Source of the DNA: Gemmatales bacterium
GTDB lineage: Bacteria > Planctomycetota > Planctomycetia > Gemmatales > HRBIN36
Assembly: GCA_025055835.1 (NCBI GenBank)
Contig: JANWWR010000214.1
Span: 1 to 46,702 of the forward strand
Direction of reading: 5' to 3'
Length of the DNA: 46,702 bases
In this document: piece after piece, positions 1 through 9,776 of the stretch
How positions within the stretch are numbered: the first letter of the stretch is position 1
How the letters are laid out: every line of letters starts with the position of its first letter
Program-made: the position numbers and the translations under genes
Notes under the pieces: model-generated
Told to the model about the DNA's origin: nothing
Seen by the model: only the letters and a program-made list of their open reading frames with translations
The model's database searches: none

Positions 1-5
1 CTCCG

Positions 6-635
6 TCAGGAACGGGCACCGAAATAGAAGGCGATCACCGCACAGAGAATGGCTTCAAAGGTGAACGGATCGAAATCGAATTGGCCCTGCACGCTCGGTT
101 TGACGAAGAACTCGAGGACCACGTCAACAACCAAAAGCAGCAGAGCGATGAGGGAAGCCCAGGCCATGAAGTTCTGATAAATCGGCGAGTTGCTCCACGG
201 TCCGATGCGCAGCACATGGCCGATCAGAAAGCCGATCATGATGGCGAACATCAGCGGCGGGACTTTCCAGACTTCGGCCGGGTCCGGAGTCAGGCGAGCG
301 ATCAATTCATCGTGATTGGTGAAATACTGGTAGCCCAGGATGCCTAGAAACGCCACGGTGAGCAGGACGCGGATGGTGCCGCGAGGCAGATACAGAGGCG
401 AATAGACCTTCTCATCGGGAGGTCGAATCGAACGCCCGTGAGCGATGTAGAACAACAGCACCATCGGCAGCAGGGCGAAGAGAAACAGCGGGATCCGCAG
501 CGGCGGCGACCCTTCTGGCACCGGGTAAACCGCCAGCACGAGAAACATGCCGGTAATAAAAATGCTGAGGATCGCTCGAACGCTTCCCGGGGGCAGGCCA
601 AGCGGATAGTTGATACGCTGCGCTGCATTCGACAT
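6..635 (-). CDS. Uncharacterised six-helix membrane protein
   Basis: Predicted 209-residue integral membrane protein of unknown function. Six hydrophobic segments are visible, around VRAILSIFITGMFLVLAVYP, IPLFLFALLPMVLLFYIAHG, IRVLLTVAFLGILGYQYF, LMFAIMIGFLIGHVL, LIALLLLVVDVVLEFF and FEAILCAVIAFYFGAR. The first and third are each preceded by the same motif, PLxLPxG(S/T)(V/I)RxxL, so the N-terminal half looks internally duplicated. The ATG at 635 is chosen over an upstream in-frame start at 692 because GGGAGAA lies about 6 nt before it; the longer form would only add a charged, unstructured leader. The gene lies downstream of the signal peptidase gene on the same strand. I do not recognise the family. 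It is complete, with its stop codon at 6-8. Confidence 0.75.
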   Translation of the reverse strand: MSNAAQRINYPLGLPPGSVRAILSIFITGMFLVLAVYPVPEGSPPLRIPLFLFALLPMVLLFYIAHGRSIRPPDEKVYSPLYLPRGTIRVLLTVAFLGILGYQYFTNHDELIARLTPDPAEVWKVPPLMFAIMIGFLIGHVLRIGPWSNSPIYQNFMAWASLIALLLLVVDVVLEFFVKPSVQGQFDFDPFTFEAILCAVIAFYFGARS

Positions 636-757
636 GGACGATTCTCCCGGGGCCAGAACGGAGGAAGCGGCTTGAAGGTCCGGCCGCCTCACCCCATATC
701 ATCGCCTTCTATAGTTGCCTTCGTCAGGAGGCCGGGGCCATTTAGTCTCCTGCCATC

Positions 758-1774
758 TTATCGCAACAGGCGCATCCTGTCTTCGGGCCAGATGATGAGG
801 CCCACCACGCCTTCGATGCAGGAGCGCGGCAGGGCGTAGGGCGGATGACCGGGCAGCGGCGTCGTCCACATGCGGGAGTCGTGGCCGCGGATGGAGAAGT
901 CGTCCAGCACAAAATATTCGTCTTCTCCCAGGGCGGCGGGATTGTCCGGCGTGCCCCACAGGGCCGGTCGCCCGTCGAACTGGTGCAGGGTGAACTCGAG
1001 GCCTTCCAGGGCGGCGGGAAGCGGCATCGCCTCGCCGTTGATGAACACCTTTCCCTCGCGGATGTAAACCTCCTCCCCCGGAAGACCGACGACCCGCTTG
1101 GTGAAGGTCACCTGCCGACGCGGGTCCCGGTAGGTGACGAGGTCCCAGCGGCGCGGCTCGACGATCTTGTTGATGACGAAGCGGTCGGCCCGCCAGATGG
1201 TCGCATCCATCTCGGAAACCTGGCAGCATTTGCGGCAGTCTCCGCACATGCCGAAGCGGGCGCCTGGCGGTTCGTGTTCGAAGTTCGTCGTGTAGGGAAC
1301 AAATGCCGTCCCGCCGCAGTGCGGACAGATGCCGACGTGATGCAAGGCCAGCAAGGTCGGGGCCATCGAGTTTGACCGCAGGTACGCAATCTCCATGACA
1401 TACGGCTGCACCACGAATTGCAGCAGCAGCCACACGAGGACGAACGCTGGCAGCGCACTGAACCAGCCGCCCAGGATCTGAACCAGATTCGCTCGCAGGA
1501 GCAGAAGCGACACGAGACAGGCCCAGAGGATGCCGAGCACTCCTGTCACCATCAGGGCGATATGCGGGGCGTACCAAACGCCTTCGGGCAGCGGGATGTT
1601 CGTCATCCCGCGATACAGGACCAGCCAACCGGCGGTGGAAATGGCCATGGCTCCGAAGGCCCAGGCAAACCTTGACCGCCGCGCCCGGGTCACTCTCAGC
1701 CCGATCCAAAGCCCCGTGGACAGGATCAGCAGGCAACCCAGGAACACGGCAACGACCAATGCCAGGGTGGTCAT
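758..1774 (-). CDS. lepB: Signal peptidase I with a Cys-rich insertion
   Basis: Type I signal peptidase (338 aa) that would cleave leader peptides of exported proteins at the outer face of the inner membrane. Box B, RSNSMAPT, gives the catalytic Ser136. Box D, FTKRVVGLPGE, gives the general-base Lys226. Box E appears as RGHDSRMW near residue 300. Four hydrophobic segments precede the catalytic domain (about 1-27, 38-54, 69-93 and 103-124), more than the one or two of classical LepB. Between Ser and Lys is an insert of about 60 residues with C150-x2-C153 and C177-x2-C180-x2-C183-C184, which looks like a zinc ribbon. The ATG at 1774 has AAGGTG upstream. The protease assignment is firm; metal binding by the insert is inference. 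Confidence 0.93.
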   Translation of the reverse strand: MTTLALVVAVFLGCLLILSTGLWIGLRVTRARRSRFAWAFGAMAISTAGWLVLYRGMTNIPLPEGVWYAPHIALMVTGVLGILWACLVSLLLLRANLVQILGGWFSALPAFVLVWLLLQFVVQPYVMEIAYLRSNSMAPTLLALHHVGICPHCGGTAFVPYTTNFEHEPPGARFGMCGDCRKCCQVSEMDATIWRADRFVINKIVEPRRWDLVTYRDPRRQVTFTKRVVGLPGEEVYIREGKVFINGEAMPLPAALEGLEFTLHQFDGRPALWGTPDNPAALGEDEYFVLDDFSIRGHDSRMWTTPLPGHPPYALPRSCIEGVVGLIIWPEDRMRLLR

Positions 1775-1920
1775 GGCAAGGCACCTTGCTTAGCTCGCCT
1801 CTCATCCCTGCCGACGAAGGAGAAAGTCCCGAAAGGTAGCGATCCCGAGCGCGGCTGTATCGAACCGAGCGGAGCCGATGCCGAGACGCGTGCTCCGCTC
1901 GGTCCAATTCTGCTTTCCAC

Positions 1921-3258
1921 TTACTTCTTCACCGGCGAACCGGCGATGCGAATCTGCGTCGAGAGATGATACGGCAGACCGTCGATGTCGTAATCGAGTT
2001 CGCAGTAGAAGGCCAGGCAGCCTTCCTTGGGAGGATCCACCAGGCCAACGACCTTGGTGCCGTTGACCTCCGCCGGTTTCTCGACCCACTTGGCCGGTCG
2101 GAAGTCGCGCGTCGGGGCCTGGGCCACCCACAGCCGAGCACCCTTGACCGGCTCCGACGACTCGACCCGGATGCGGAGTTTGCCGTCCGCGTCGTCGTGC
2201 TTCCAGGTCAGCTTCGGCATCGGGTTGTCCACGGTGTAATGCCGCACGAACGCCGCCAGGCCGTTGGCTGCCTGGGCAACCTGGTCCATCGGCAGCAGCT
2301 TGTCCTTCTGCCGCAAGTCATGCCCCGCGTTGGGGACGTACAGCACCCATTTATCGCCCTTGAGATCGTCCCAGTAGAGGTTGAGCGCGTCGGTCGTCCA
2401 GTAGGGGTCATTGTTGCCGTTGACAATCAGCTTGGGCAGTTCGAGCTTCTCCCGATACATCCACGGATCCACCATGCTCCACAGCTTCACCGCTTCCTTG
2501 GTATCGGGCATCGGCAGCAGGCCGCGCTCGGTGTAGTCGTGAATCATCTCGCTGTACCGGCCGAAGGAGTACAGCTGGTGCTCGCCCTGCTTTTTCATGT
2601 TGAGCACGTCGATGACGAACGGAGCGATGGCCTTGACCCGCGGATCGCCGGTCGCTCCCGTCAGCCAACTCGTCCAGCCGCGCTTCGAGGCCCCGGAGAC
2701 GATGAATTTCTCGACCGGCTGGTTCCATTCCTTCTTGGAGAACTCCTGAATGGCGTCCATCGCCTTGATCACGCTCTTGACCATGGGGAACAGCAAAGGC
2801 CAGTTCTCATCCTTGGTTTCCAGATAGCGGACAAAGGTCTCGGCGATCAGCGCGTCTTCCTTCTTGTTGCCGAGCAGAGGCTGGTTGGGGATGTTGTAGA
2901 GGAAGGCGACCGGAGCCTGGACCCGCTTCGCCAGTTCAAAGGCGAACGCCTGATTGGCCGGACTGGCGTTGCCGCCGGTGTTCCACAGGAGCATGGTCTT
3001 GTTCGGCTTGGTTCCAGTGGGCTGATAGATTTGGATCTGATGTCGCCAGACGATGTCCTGCCAGTTCTGCGAGGTCATCTGGAGGTCGTACACGATCCCC
3101 TGGGGAGTTTCCTTCTTCTCGACCAGCCGCCATTCAAAGACGCTCTCCGGGCGCTGGACGTACTGGTGGAGGTCCGCTCGGACGGGTACCAGTCCCAGCA
3201 CCCCGAAGACGAACAAACCCCAGCCAGCCGTTGCGACGCCGATCTGCCTGCCGCTCAC
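1921..3258 (-). CDS. Secreted PhoPQ-activated pathogenicity-related (PqaA-like) protein
   Basis: Secreted alpha/beta-hydrolase-like protein of the PhoPQ-activated pathogenicity-related family (445 aa). A signal peptide ends near residue 28 (hydrophobic GWGLFVFGVLGLVPVRA). The nucleophile-elbow-like FIVSGASKRGW puts Ser191 in the expected place. VNGNNDPYW (Asp284) and NAGHDLRQ (His313) are plausible partners for a triad. The GTG at 3258 is preferred because GAGGAGGT lies 6 nt upstream and it places the signal peptide exactly at the N terminus; the frame stays open to about 3795, but that extension looks non-coding. Family members are widespread in planctomycetes despite the pathogenicity name; the substrate is unknown. 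A gene-free stretch of about 370 bp separates it from the divergent kinase gene. Confidence 0.88.
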   Translation of the reverse strand: MSGRQIGVATAGWGLFVFGVLGLVPVRADLHQYVQRPESVFEWRLVEKKETPQGIVYDLQMTSQNWQDIVWRHQIQIYQPTGTKPNKTMLLWNTGGNASPANQAFAFELAKRVQAPVAFLYNIPNQPLLGNKKEDALIAETFVRYLETKDENWPLLFPMVKSVIKAMDAIQEFSKKEWNQPVEKFIVSGASKRGWTSWLTGATGDPRVKAIAPFVIDVLNMKKQGEHQLYSFGRYSEMIHDYTERGLLPMPDTKEAVKLWSMVDPWMYREKLELPKLIVNGNNDPYWTTDALNLYWDDLKGDKWVLYVPNAGHDLRQKDKLLPMDQVAQAANGLAAFVRHYTVDNPMPKLTWKHDDADGKLRIRVESSEPVKGARLWVAQAPTRDFRPAKWVEKPAEVNGTKVVGLVDPPKEGCLAFYCELDYDIDGLPYHLSTQIRIAGSPVKK

Positions 3259-3631
3259 GATGCCACCTCCTCGGTCATGACGGTTTCGTGAAAACCTGAT
3301 GAGCTGCGGCCGCCGACATGGACTGCCGCCTGACGCGGATATCATAATCGTGTCCCCTCGAAAAGCGACAGGATTCGGTCGGAAAATGCCGGAGAAAACG
3401 GCAACCGGAACGGTTGCGGTGAACGGGTCAACGATGGGAAGTGGTGAACCGATGGGAGTCGGAGGCTGCCACCGCTTTGTGAAGGGCCGCCGGTTTGCCT
3501 TGCCCCTGACACCCGCATAGCCAATAATGGCATTCGCTCGATCGCTCAAGAGCTGACAACCGATTGGGCTTCCCCTCGCACCGATCGCCTCTGACTCGCA
3601 GTTCATGGGATGTTGGGAGAATAGGGCCAGC
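3259..3631. other. Divergent intergenic region with a 7-bp inverted repeat
   Basis: Gene-free stretch between the divergent PqaA-like and kinase genes. It holds a perfect inverted repeat GCAACCG-GAA-CGGTTGC at 3401-3417 and a plausible rightward promoter at 3500-3528 (listed separately). No convincing small ORF or RNA gene was seen. The inverted repeat has no T-run, so a regulator-binding site is more likely than a terminator. Confidence 0.4.
3500..3528 (+). promoter_or_regulatory. Candidate sigma-70 promoter for the kinase gene
   Basis: TTGCCC (3500-3505), a 17-nt spacer and AATAAT (3523-3528). The -10 matches 5 of 6 and the -35 matches 4 of 6 consensus positions. It lies about 100 bp before the kinase start. 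Confidence 0.4.
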
Positions 3632-5377
3632 ATGAGGTCGGAAGATCCACGAAAGCCCGCGGCCGATGCTTCGGGAGCCGCTCCGTCGCCCTTACCCTGG
3701 GCACCTGGCGGCGCTGCCGACCGGACCGCACCGCATCCGACCCGACCCTCCGTCTCGCCGCACGCCCTGGACGAAGATTGGGAAATCGCCCGCAATCAGG
3801 GCATCGGCCCGCTGTCGCACGCCGGGCTGATCACGGAGGGGCCGGACAGCTTCGTCCTGGGTGGATTCAAGCTCGTTCGCAAGATCGGTCTGGGCGGCTT
3901 CGGGGCCGTCTATCTCGCCGAGGATCAGCGGGACGCAAGACACGTCGCCCTGAAGGTGCTGGCCCGTTCCAAGGCCGTCCGGGCCGACTACGTCCAGCGG
4001 TTCATCCGCGAAGCCCGCACCCTGGAGCGGCTCAACCATCCGAACATCGTCCGGGGCTTCACTCACGGCGAGGAGCAGGGCTGGCACTACTTCGCTATGG
4101 AATACGTGGATGGCGACAGCCTCTTCCGCTGGCTGCACCGGCTGGGACGGCTCAGCGTCGCCGACACGCTGCACATCGCCCTGAAGGTCGCCGACGCTTT
4201 GGCCTATGCCCATGAACGCAACCTCATCCACCGCGACATCAAGCCGGAAAACATCCTGCTGACCCGCGACGGACAGGTGAAGCTCGCGGATCTGGGTCTG
4301 GCCAAGGAACTCGACGAGGACATGTCCCTGACACGGACCGGGACCGGCTTCGGCACGCCGTACTACATGGCTCCGGAACAGGCACGCAACGCCAAGTACG
4401 TCGATCACCGCTCCGACATCTATTCCCTGGGCACGACGCTCTATCATTGTCTGACGGGTCGGCTTCCCTGCCGCGGCGAAACCGCCCTGGAGATCATTCT
4501 GTCCAAGGAACAGGATCCCTACGTCCCGATTCGCAAGTATCGGCAGGATGTTCCCGATCGCGTGGATCTCCTCGTCGCCAAGATGCTCGCCCGCAAACCC
4601 TCGGAACGCTATCAGTCGTGCCGGGAACTGATCGAGGACATTCAACGGCTTGGAATCGCTTCCGCCACTCTGCAATTCATCCGGGACACGGTAGAACCCG
4701 ACCCGGACACCCTCGATAACGACTCCTACGAGAAAACTCGGGAGATCCAAGTCGCCCTGCATGGCAGTAGCGAACCGCCACCCGCCCCGGCGAAGCAGCC
4801 GCCCGTCCGTCCGCTGGATCACTGGTGGTACATCCGCCACCGCAAACGCAACGGGGAAGTCGCCACGGAACTGCTGACGACGGCCCAGATTCGCGGCCTG
4901 CTGGAAGACCCGAACTTCGATCTGGACGCCCAGGTCTGTGACGAACCCGACGGCGAATTCCGACCGCTGATCAGCTTCCGCGAGTTTCAGGACGTGTTTC
5001 GTCGGGTCCAGAACGCCCGGGCTAGAAGCAGACTGGAAAGCCGAAGTTCCCAACTCAAGCAGGTCTATTCCCGGGTCCACGATCAGTTGATCCAGGAAGA
5101 AATCCGCCGGGAGGAGGAACGCAAACAAAGCCAGATCACCGAGGACGAACGCCTGGTGCAGGAGGGCTTGGAATCCCTGAAGAGGATCTGGAAACAGGTG
5201 CCGCTCGAAAAGGTGCGGCAGGCGGCGGACAAGCAGGTGGAGAAGGTCCGCGAGATGGCTGCCGATGCCGAGGGACGTCGCCAACTGATCAGCTACGCCG
5301 CCCTGGCCGGGGCCGTCCTCGGTCTGTTGGTTCTGCTCCGCATCCTTTACGGTTTGCTCAGTTGGTTGATCTTCTAG
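3632..5377 (+). CDS. Membrane-anchored Ser/Thr protein kinase with GYF-like domain
   Basis: Hanks-type Ser/Thr kinase (581 aa from this start). Numbering from an alternative ATG at 3605, the kinase domain runs from about 88 to 350: glycine loop GLGGFG (95-100), ALK lysine 117, catalytic loop HRDIKPEN (209-216), DLG metal site (229-231) and GTPYYMAPEQ in the activation segment. It continues with a Pro-rich linker, a domain beginning HWWYIRHRKRNGEVATELL that resembles the bacterial GYF_2 fold (about 405-465), a charged coiled coil (about 475-560) and one C-terminal transmembrane helix (about 562-588). The kinase would therefore be tail-anchored and face the cytoplasm. The ATG at 3632 is chosen because a GGGAG lies upstream, whereas 3605 has no ribosome site. 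Its stop codon shares the bases CTAG with the stop of the convergent gene. Confidence 0.92.
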   Translation: MRSEDPRKPAADASGAAPSPLPWAPGGAADRTAPHPTRPSVSPHALDEDWEIARNQGIGPLSHAGLITEGPDSFVLGGFKLVRKIGLGGFGAVYLAEDQRDARHVALKVLARSKAVRADYVQRFIREARTLERLNHPNIVRGFTHGEEQGWHYFAMEYVDGDSLFRWLHRLGRLSVADTLHIALKVADALAYAHERNLIHRDIKPENILLTRDGQVKLADLGLAKELDEDMSLTRTGTGFGTPYYMAPEQARNAKYVDHRSDIYSLGTTLYHCLTGRLPCRGETALEIILSKEQDPYVPIRKYRQDVPDRVDLLVAKMLARKPSERYQSCRELIEDIQRLGIASATLQFIRDTVEPDPDTLDNDSYEKTREIQVALHGSSEPPPAPAKQPPVRPLDHWWYIRHRKRNGEVATELLTTAQIRGLLEDPNFDLDAQVCDEPDGEFRPLISFREFQDVFRRVQNARARSRLESRSSQLKQVYSRVHDQLIQEEIRREEERKQSQITEDERLVQEGLESLKRIWKQVPLEKVRQAADKQVEKVREMAADAEGRRQLISYAALAGAVLGLLVLLRILYGLLSWLIF

Positions 5378-5712
5378 GGCGTTTCCGGTGCGTCCCTGTC
5401 CTTCTGCCGACGGCTCCCGGCTCCTGCCTCGGTTTCCTCGTCTTCGTCGAAGATTCCGCTTTCGTCCACCACGACGGCCTTGAGGGAAAGCGTCCCGGCG
5501 GCGACCACGAGAGCAGCGGCGGCCAACGACGGCTCCTGCGTCGGCAGGGGATGCGAAAAGAGCAAATCGCTGGTCTGGCGGTCCTGGGTCGTGAACTGCG
5601 GCGCGGGATGCTCCGTGTTCTGGGCCAGGACCAGTTGCTCGGACGGCACCGGCAGGGCCGGCGAGACTCCCCCGGAAACGATGAACGCACCCAGCCTGGC
5701 TAGTTCTTCCAT
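5374..5712 (-). CDS. Small hypothetical protein
   Basis: Predicted 112-residue protein of unknown function, convergent with the kinase gene. Support is a clear GGAGGG ribosome site 8 nt before the ATG at 5712 and a credible hydrophobic stretch (AAAALVVAAGTLSLKAVVV) followed by an acidic tail (DEDEETEAG). The frame is open upstream to 6003, but that part covers the dnaG promoter region and is unlikely to be translated. It overlaps the kinase gene by 4 bp, each reading a stop from the palindrome CTAG. Family not recognised; the two open plus-strand frames over the same interval lack ribosome sites. Confidence 0.55.
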   Translation of the reverse strand: MEELARLGAFIVSGGVSPALPVPSEQLVLAQNTEHPAPQFTTQDRQTSDLLFSHPLPTQEPSLAAAALVVAAGTLSLKAVVVDESGIFDEDEETEAGAGSRRQKDRDAPETP

Positions 5713-5875
5713 CTTTCGGCCCTCCGCATGCCGGCCCCGTGAAGCCGTAGCGCTTGTGGCGAAGTCCATTGTCCTTTCGGGTGGTGCGGAAGTCCACCGT
5801 CTTTCGTCGTTCTTTCCGCTTCCGACCGGCCACTGAAGCTGGAGAGAACGGCCCTCGCGGACGGCATTGCCTAGC

Positions 5876-5904
5876 TTGACCGATTTTCTCGGCACATCTA
5901 TAAT
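5876..5904 (+). promoter_or_regulatory. Near-consensus sigma-70 promoter of the dnaG-rpoD unit
   Basis: TTGACC (5876-5881), exactly 17 nt, then TATAAT (5899-5904): one mismatch from the full sigma-70 consensus. Transcription would start near 5911, about 150 nt before dnaG. It is the best promoter in the window and lies in the only gap from which dnaG can be transcribed. Confidence 0.8.
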
Positions 5905-6062
5905 GCGAAAGTCACGGGAACAGGCAGCAACGCCCCAAGTTACTGCGATGCTTCCAGTTGTGTCATCGTCCAGGCTCAGCGAGAGGCGTTCGCCGCGAGG
6001 CACCCCTTCCGATTCCGCATCCGTTCGCCGTGGGCCAATCCGGCGTTTCGAGGGTTCGTGTC

Positions 6063-7859
6063 GTGGCTGACGACCAGGTCAGCATGGTCAAGCAGGCCAA
6101 TGACATCGTCGAGGTCATCGGCGAATATCTGCCTCTGAAGAAGCGTGGGCGGACCTATCTGGGCCTTTGTCCCTTTCATGATGATCACCACCCGTCCTTC
6201 AGCGTCGATCCGACGCGGCAGATTTTCCGTTGCTGGGCCTGCGGCAAGGCTGGGGATGTGATCGCCTTCGTGCAGGAACGGGAACGCCTGGGCTTTCGCG
6301 AAGCCTTGGAACTGCTGGCCCGGCGGGCCAACATCCCGCTGCGCAGGTCCCGTTCGCCAGGGGAGCAGAACGAACGGCTGCGGCTTTTCGATCTGATGAA
6401 ATGGGCCGAGGAACGCTACCACCATTTCCTGCTCACCGCCCCGGAAGCGGAAGCCGCTCGGGACTATCTGGCCCAGCGTGGGCTGACGCTGGACACGATT
6501 CGCCGGTTCGGCCTGGGCTATGCTCCCGAGTCGTGGAGTTGGCTGGCTTCGCAGGGAGAACGGGCCGGTTGGCCAGACGATCTGCTCGTGACGGTCGGGC
6601 TGACGGCGCGGCGGGACAGCGACGGTAGCTGTTATGACCGCTTTCGCGATCGGGTGATGTTTCCCATCCGTGACGTTCGGGGACGCACCGTGGGCTTCGG
6701 CGGGCGCATCTTGCCCTCAAGTCCGAACGCTTCGACCGCGCCCAAGTATTATAATTCAGCCGACACCCCGCTCTTCACCAAGAGCGATCACCTGTACGGA
6801 CTGGATCAGGCCCGCTCGGCGGGTGAAAAGGAAGGCTATCTGGCGATAGTCGAGGGGTACACGGACGTTCTGATGGCCCATCAGATGGGCATCCAGCACG
6901 TCGTGGCCACCCTGGGCACGGCGCTGAACGTCCGGCATATCGTGCAACTGCGGCGTTACGTCCCCCGTGTCGTGCTGGTGTTCGACGCCGACGCGGGCGG
7001 GGAACGAGGGGTGGATCGAGCCTTGGAACTGTTCGTCAGCCAGGATGTCGATCTGGCCGTGGCCACGTTGCCGACCGATCTCGACCCGTGCGACCTGCTT
7101 TTGCGCCACGGGCCGGACGCCTTCCGCGACATCCTCCGCCGAGCGGTGGACGCCCTCGATTACAAACTCGACCGCGAGATGACGCCGGACAGGCTGGCTA
7201 CGGTGAGCGGACAGCAACGGGCGCTGGACAACGTGCTGAGCATCCTGGCCGCCGCACCGGAGATGCCCGGGCAACAGGGCACCGTCCGCCGCGATCTGAT
7301 CCTCACCCGCATCGCCCAGCGTGTCCGCATGGACCTCCGCAGCGTCTGGAACCGCTACCGGGAACTGGTGCGTCAACGCCGCAAATCCTCGGAGAAGCCT
7401 CAGGCGATTCCCGCGTCCACGCCGGAGACTTCCCCCCGATCCGCCAAGGCGGATCCCGCCGAGGTCCAGCTCTTGCAAGTGCTGCTGGCGGAACCAGCCC
7501 TGGTTGGCCGGGCCTTGGCGGGAGTGCGGCTGGACGATCTGCGTCACCCCGGGCTGCGGCGGTTGTTAGAAATACAGTACGGCTTGCACGCCGAGGGCAT
7601 CGAGCCGTCCGTGGATCAGTTGCGGCTTCGCCTGGACGATAATCCGCCGCTGGCGGCAGCGGCGCTGCGGCTCCAGGTGCAGGGTCTGGACGTGCCCGAT
7701 CGGCCCGCGGTGCTGGACCAACTGATGCAGACCTTCAAACGGCGACGGGAAAAGCTCCTGGCCGGTCGGCTTCAGGGGCAATTGCAGAGCATCCCCAGCG
7801 ATGCCCCCGTGCCGGTGGAACTGTTGCGGAAATTGCAGGAGATCGCTGAGGAACCTTGA
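6063..7859 (+). CDS. dnaG: DNA primase
   Basis: DnaG primase (598 aa), which synthesises RNA primers at the replication fork. The N-terminal CHC2 zinc finger is visible as LGLCPFHDDHHPSF followed by FRCWACGKAGD (Cys36, His39, Cys57, Cys60). The catalytic core and Toprim fold follow, with EGYTDVLMAH and VLVFDADAGGERG carrying the metal-binding acidic residues. The C-terminal DnaB-interaction part (after about 430) is divergent. The GTG at 6063 (MADDQVSMVKQAND) is chosen because family members start just before this VKQA segment and GAGGG lies upstream; the frame is open back to 5958. It is followed by rpoD 191 bp downstream, the classical macromolecular-synthesis order without rpsU in front. 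Confidence 0.96.
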   Translation: MADDQVSMVKQANDIVEVIGEYLPLKKRGRTYLGLCPFHDDHHPSFSVDPTRQIFRCWACGKAGDVIAFVQERERLGFREALELLARRANIPLRRSRSPGEQNERLRLFDLMKWAEERYHHFLLTAPEAEAARDYLAQRGLTLDTIRRFGLGYAPESWSWLASQGERAGWPDDLLVTVGLTARRDSDGSCYDRFRDRVMFPIRDVRGRTVGFGGRILPSSPNASTAPKYYNSADTPLFTKSDHLYGLDQARSAGEKEGYLAIVEGYTDVLMAHQMGIQHVVATLGTALNVRHIVQLRRYVPRVVLVFDADAGGERGVDRALELFVSQDVDLAVATLPTDLDPCDLLLRHGPDAFRDILRRAVDALDYKLDREMTPDRLATVSGQQRALDNVLSILAAAPEMPGQQGTVRRDLILTRIAQRVRMDLRSVWNRYRELVRQRRKSSEKPQAIPASTPETSPRSAKADPAEVQLLQVLLAEPALVGRALAGVRLDDLRHPGLRRLLEIQYGLHAEGIEPSVDQLRLRLDDNPPLAAAALRLQVQGLDVPDRPAVLDQLMQTFKRRREKLLAGRLQGQLQSIPSDAPVPVELLRKLQEIAEEP

Positions 7860-7955
7860 GGCAGCGGTCCGGTCCGCGTCGGGAAGGCAGCACGACGACG
7901 GACGGCCGCGGAGGCGGACAGAGTTGAGGCCAAAGCCGGGAGAGAGCGACGAGCA

Positions 7956-7961
7956 TATAAT
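7956..7961 (+). promoter_or_regulatory. Perfect TATAAT element between dnaG and rpoD
   Basis: A consensus TATAAT sits 90 nt before the rpoD start. The only TTGA-type box (TTGAGG, 7924-7929) is 26 nt away, too far for a standard sigma-70 spacer. It could be the -10 of an internal rpoD promoter used with an activator or another sigma factor, or chance. Confidence 0.3.
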
Positions 7962-8050
7962 TGCCAACGGCACGGAGGCCTGCCGTCGGGGATGTCTTCC
8001 CGCATCCTGCTCCCGGTCGAATCCCCGAACAAAGCGCGAGGAGGGATTGG

Positions 8051-9709
<1,659 letters not shown>

Positions 9710-9720
9710 CGGCCGCCCGA

Positions 9721-9752
9721 ACCGCCGGTCCCGTGGGATCGGCGGTTTTTTT
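9721..9752 (+). terminator. Rho-independent terminator after rpoD
   Basis: A 12-bp inverted repeat with one G-T wobble (arms 9721-9732 and 9735-9746) runs directly into a T-run (9746-9752). The loop is only 2-4 nt. It begins 11 nt after the rpoD stop and its T-run ends 24 nt before the next gene's ATG. Confidence 0.9.
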
Positions 9753-9776
9753 ATGGGCCAAGCGCACACACCAGCC

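Noticed and set aside
3692..5833. Long antisense open frame over the kinase gene
   Set aside because: Shadow of kinase codons; its translation has no recognisable domain, while the plus strand has every kinase motif.
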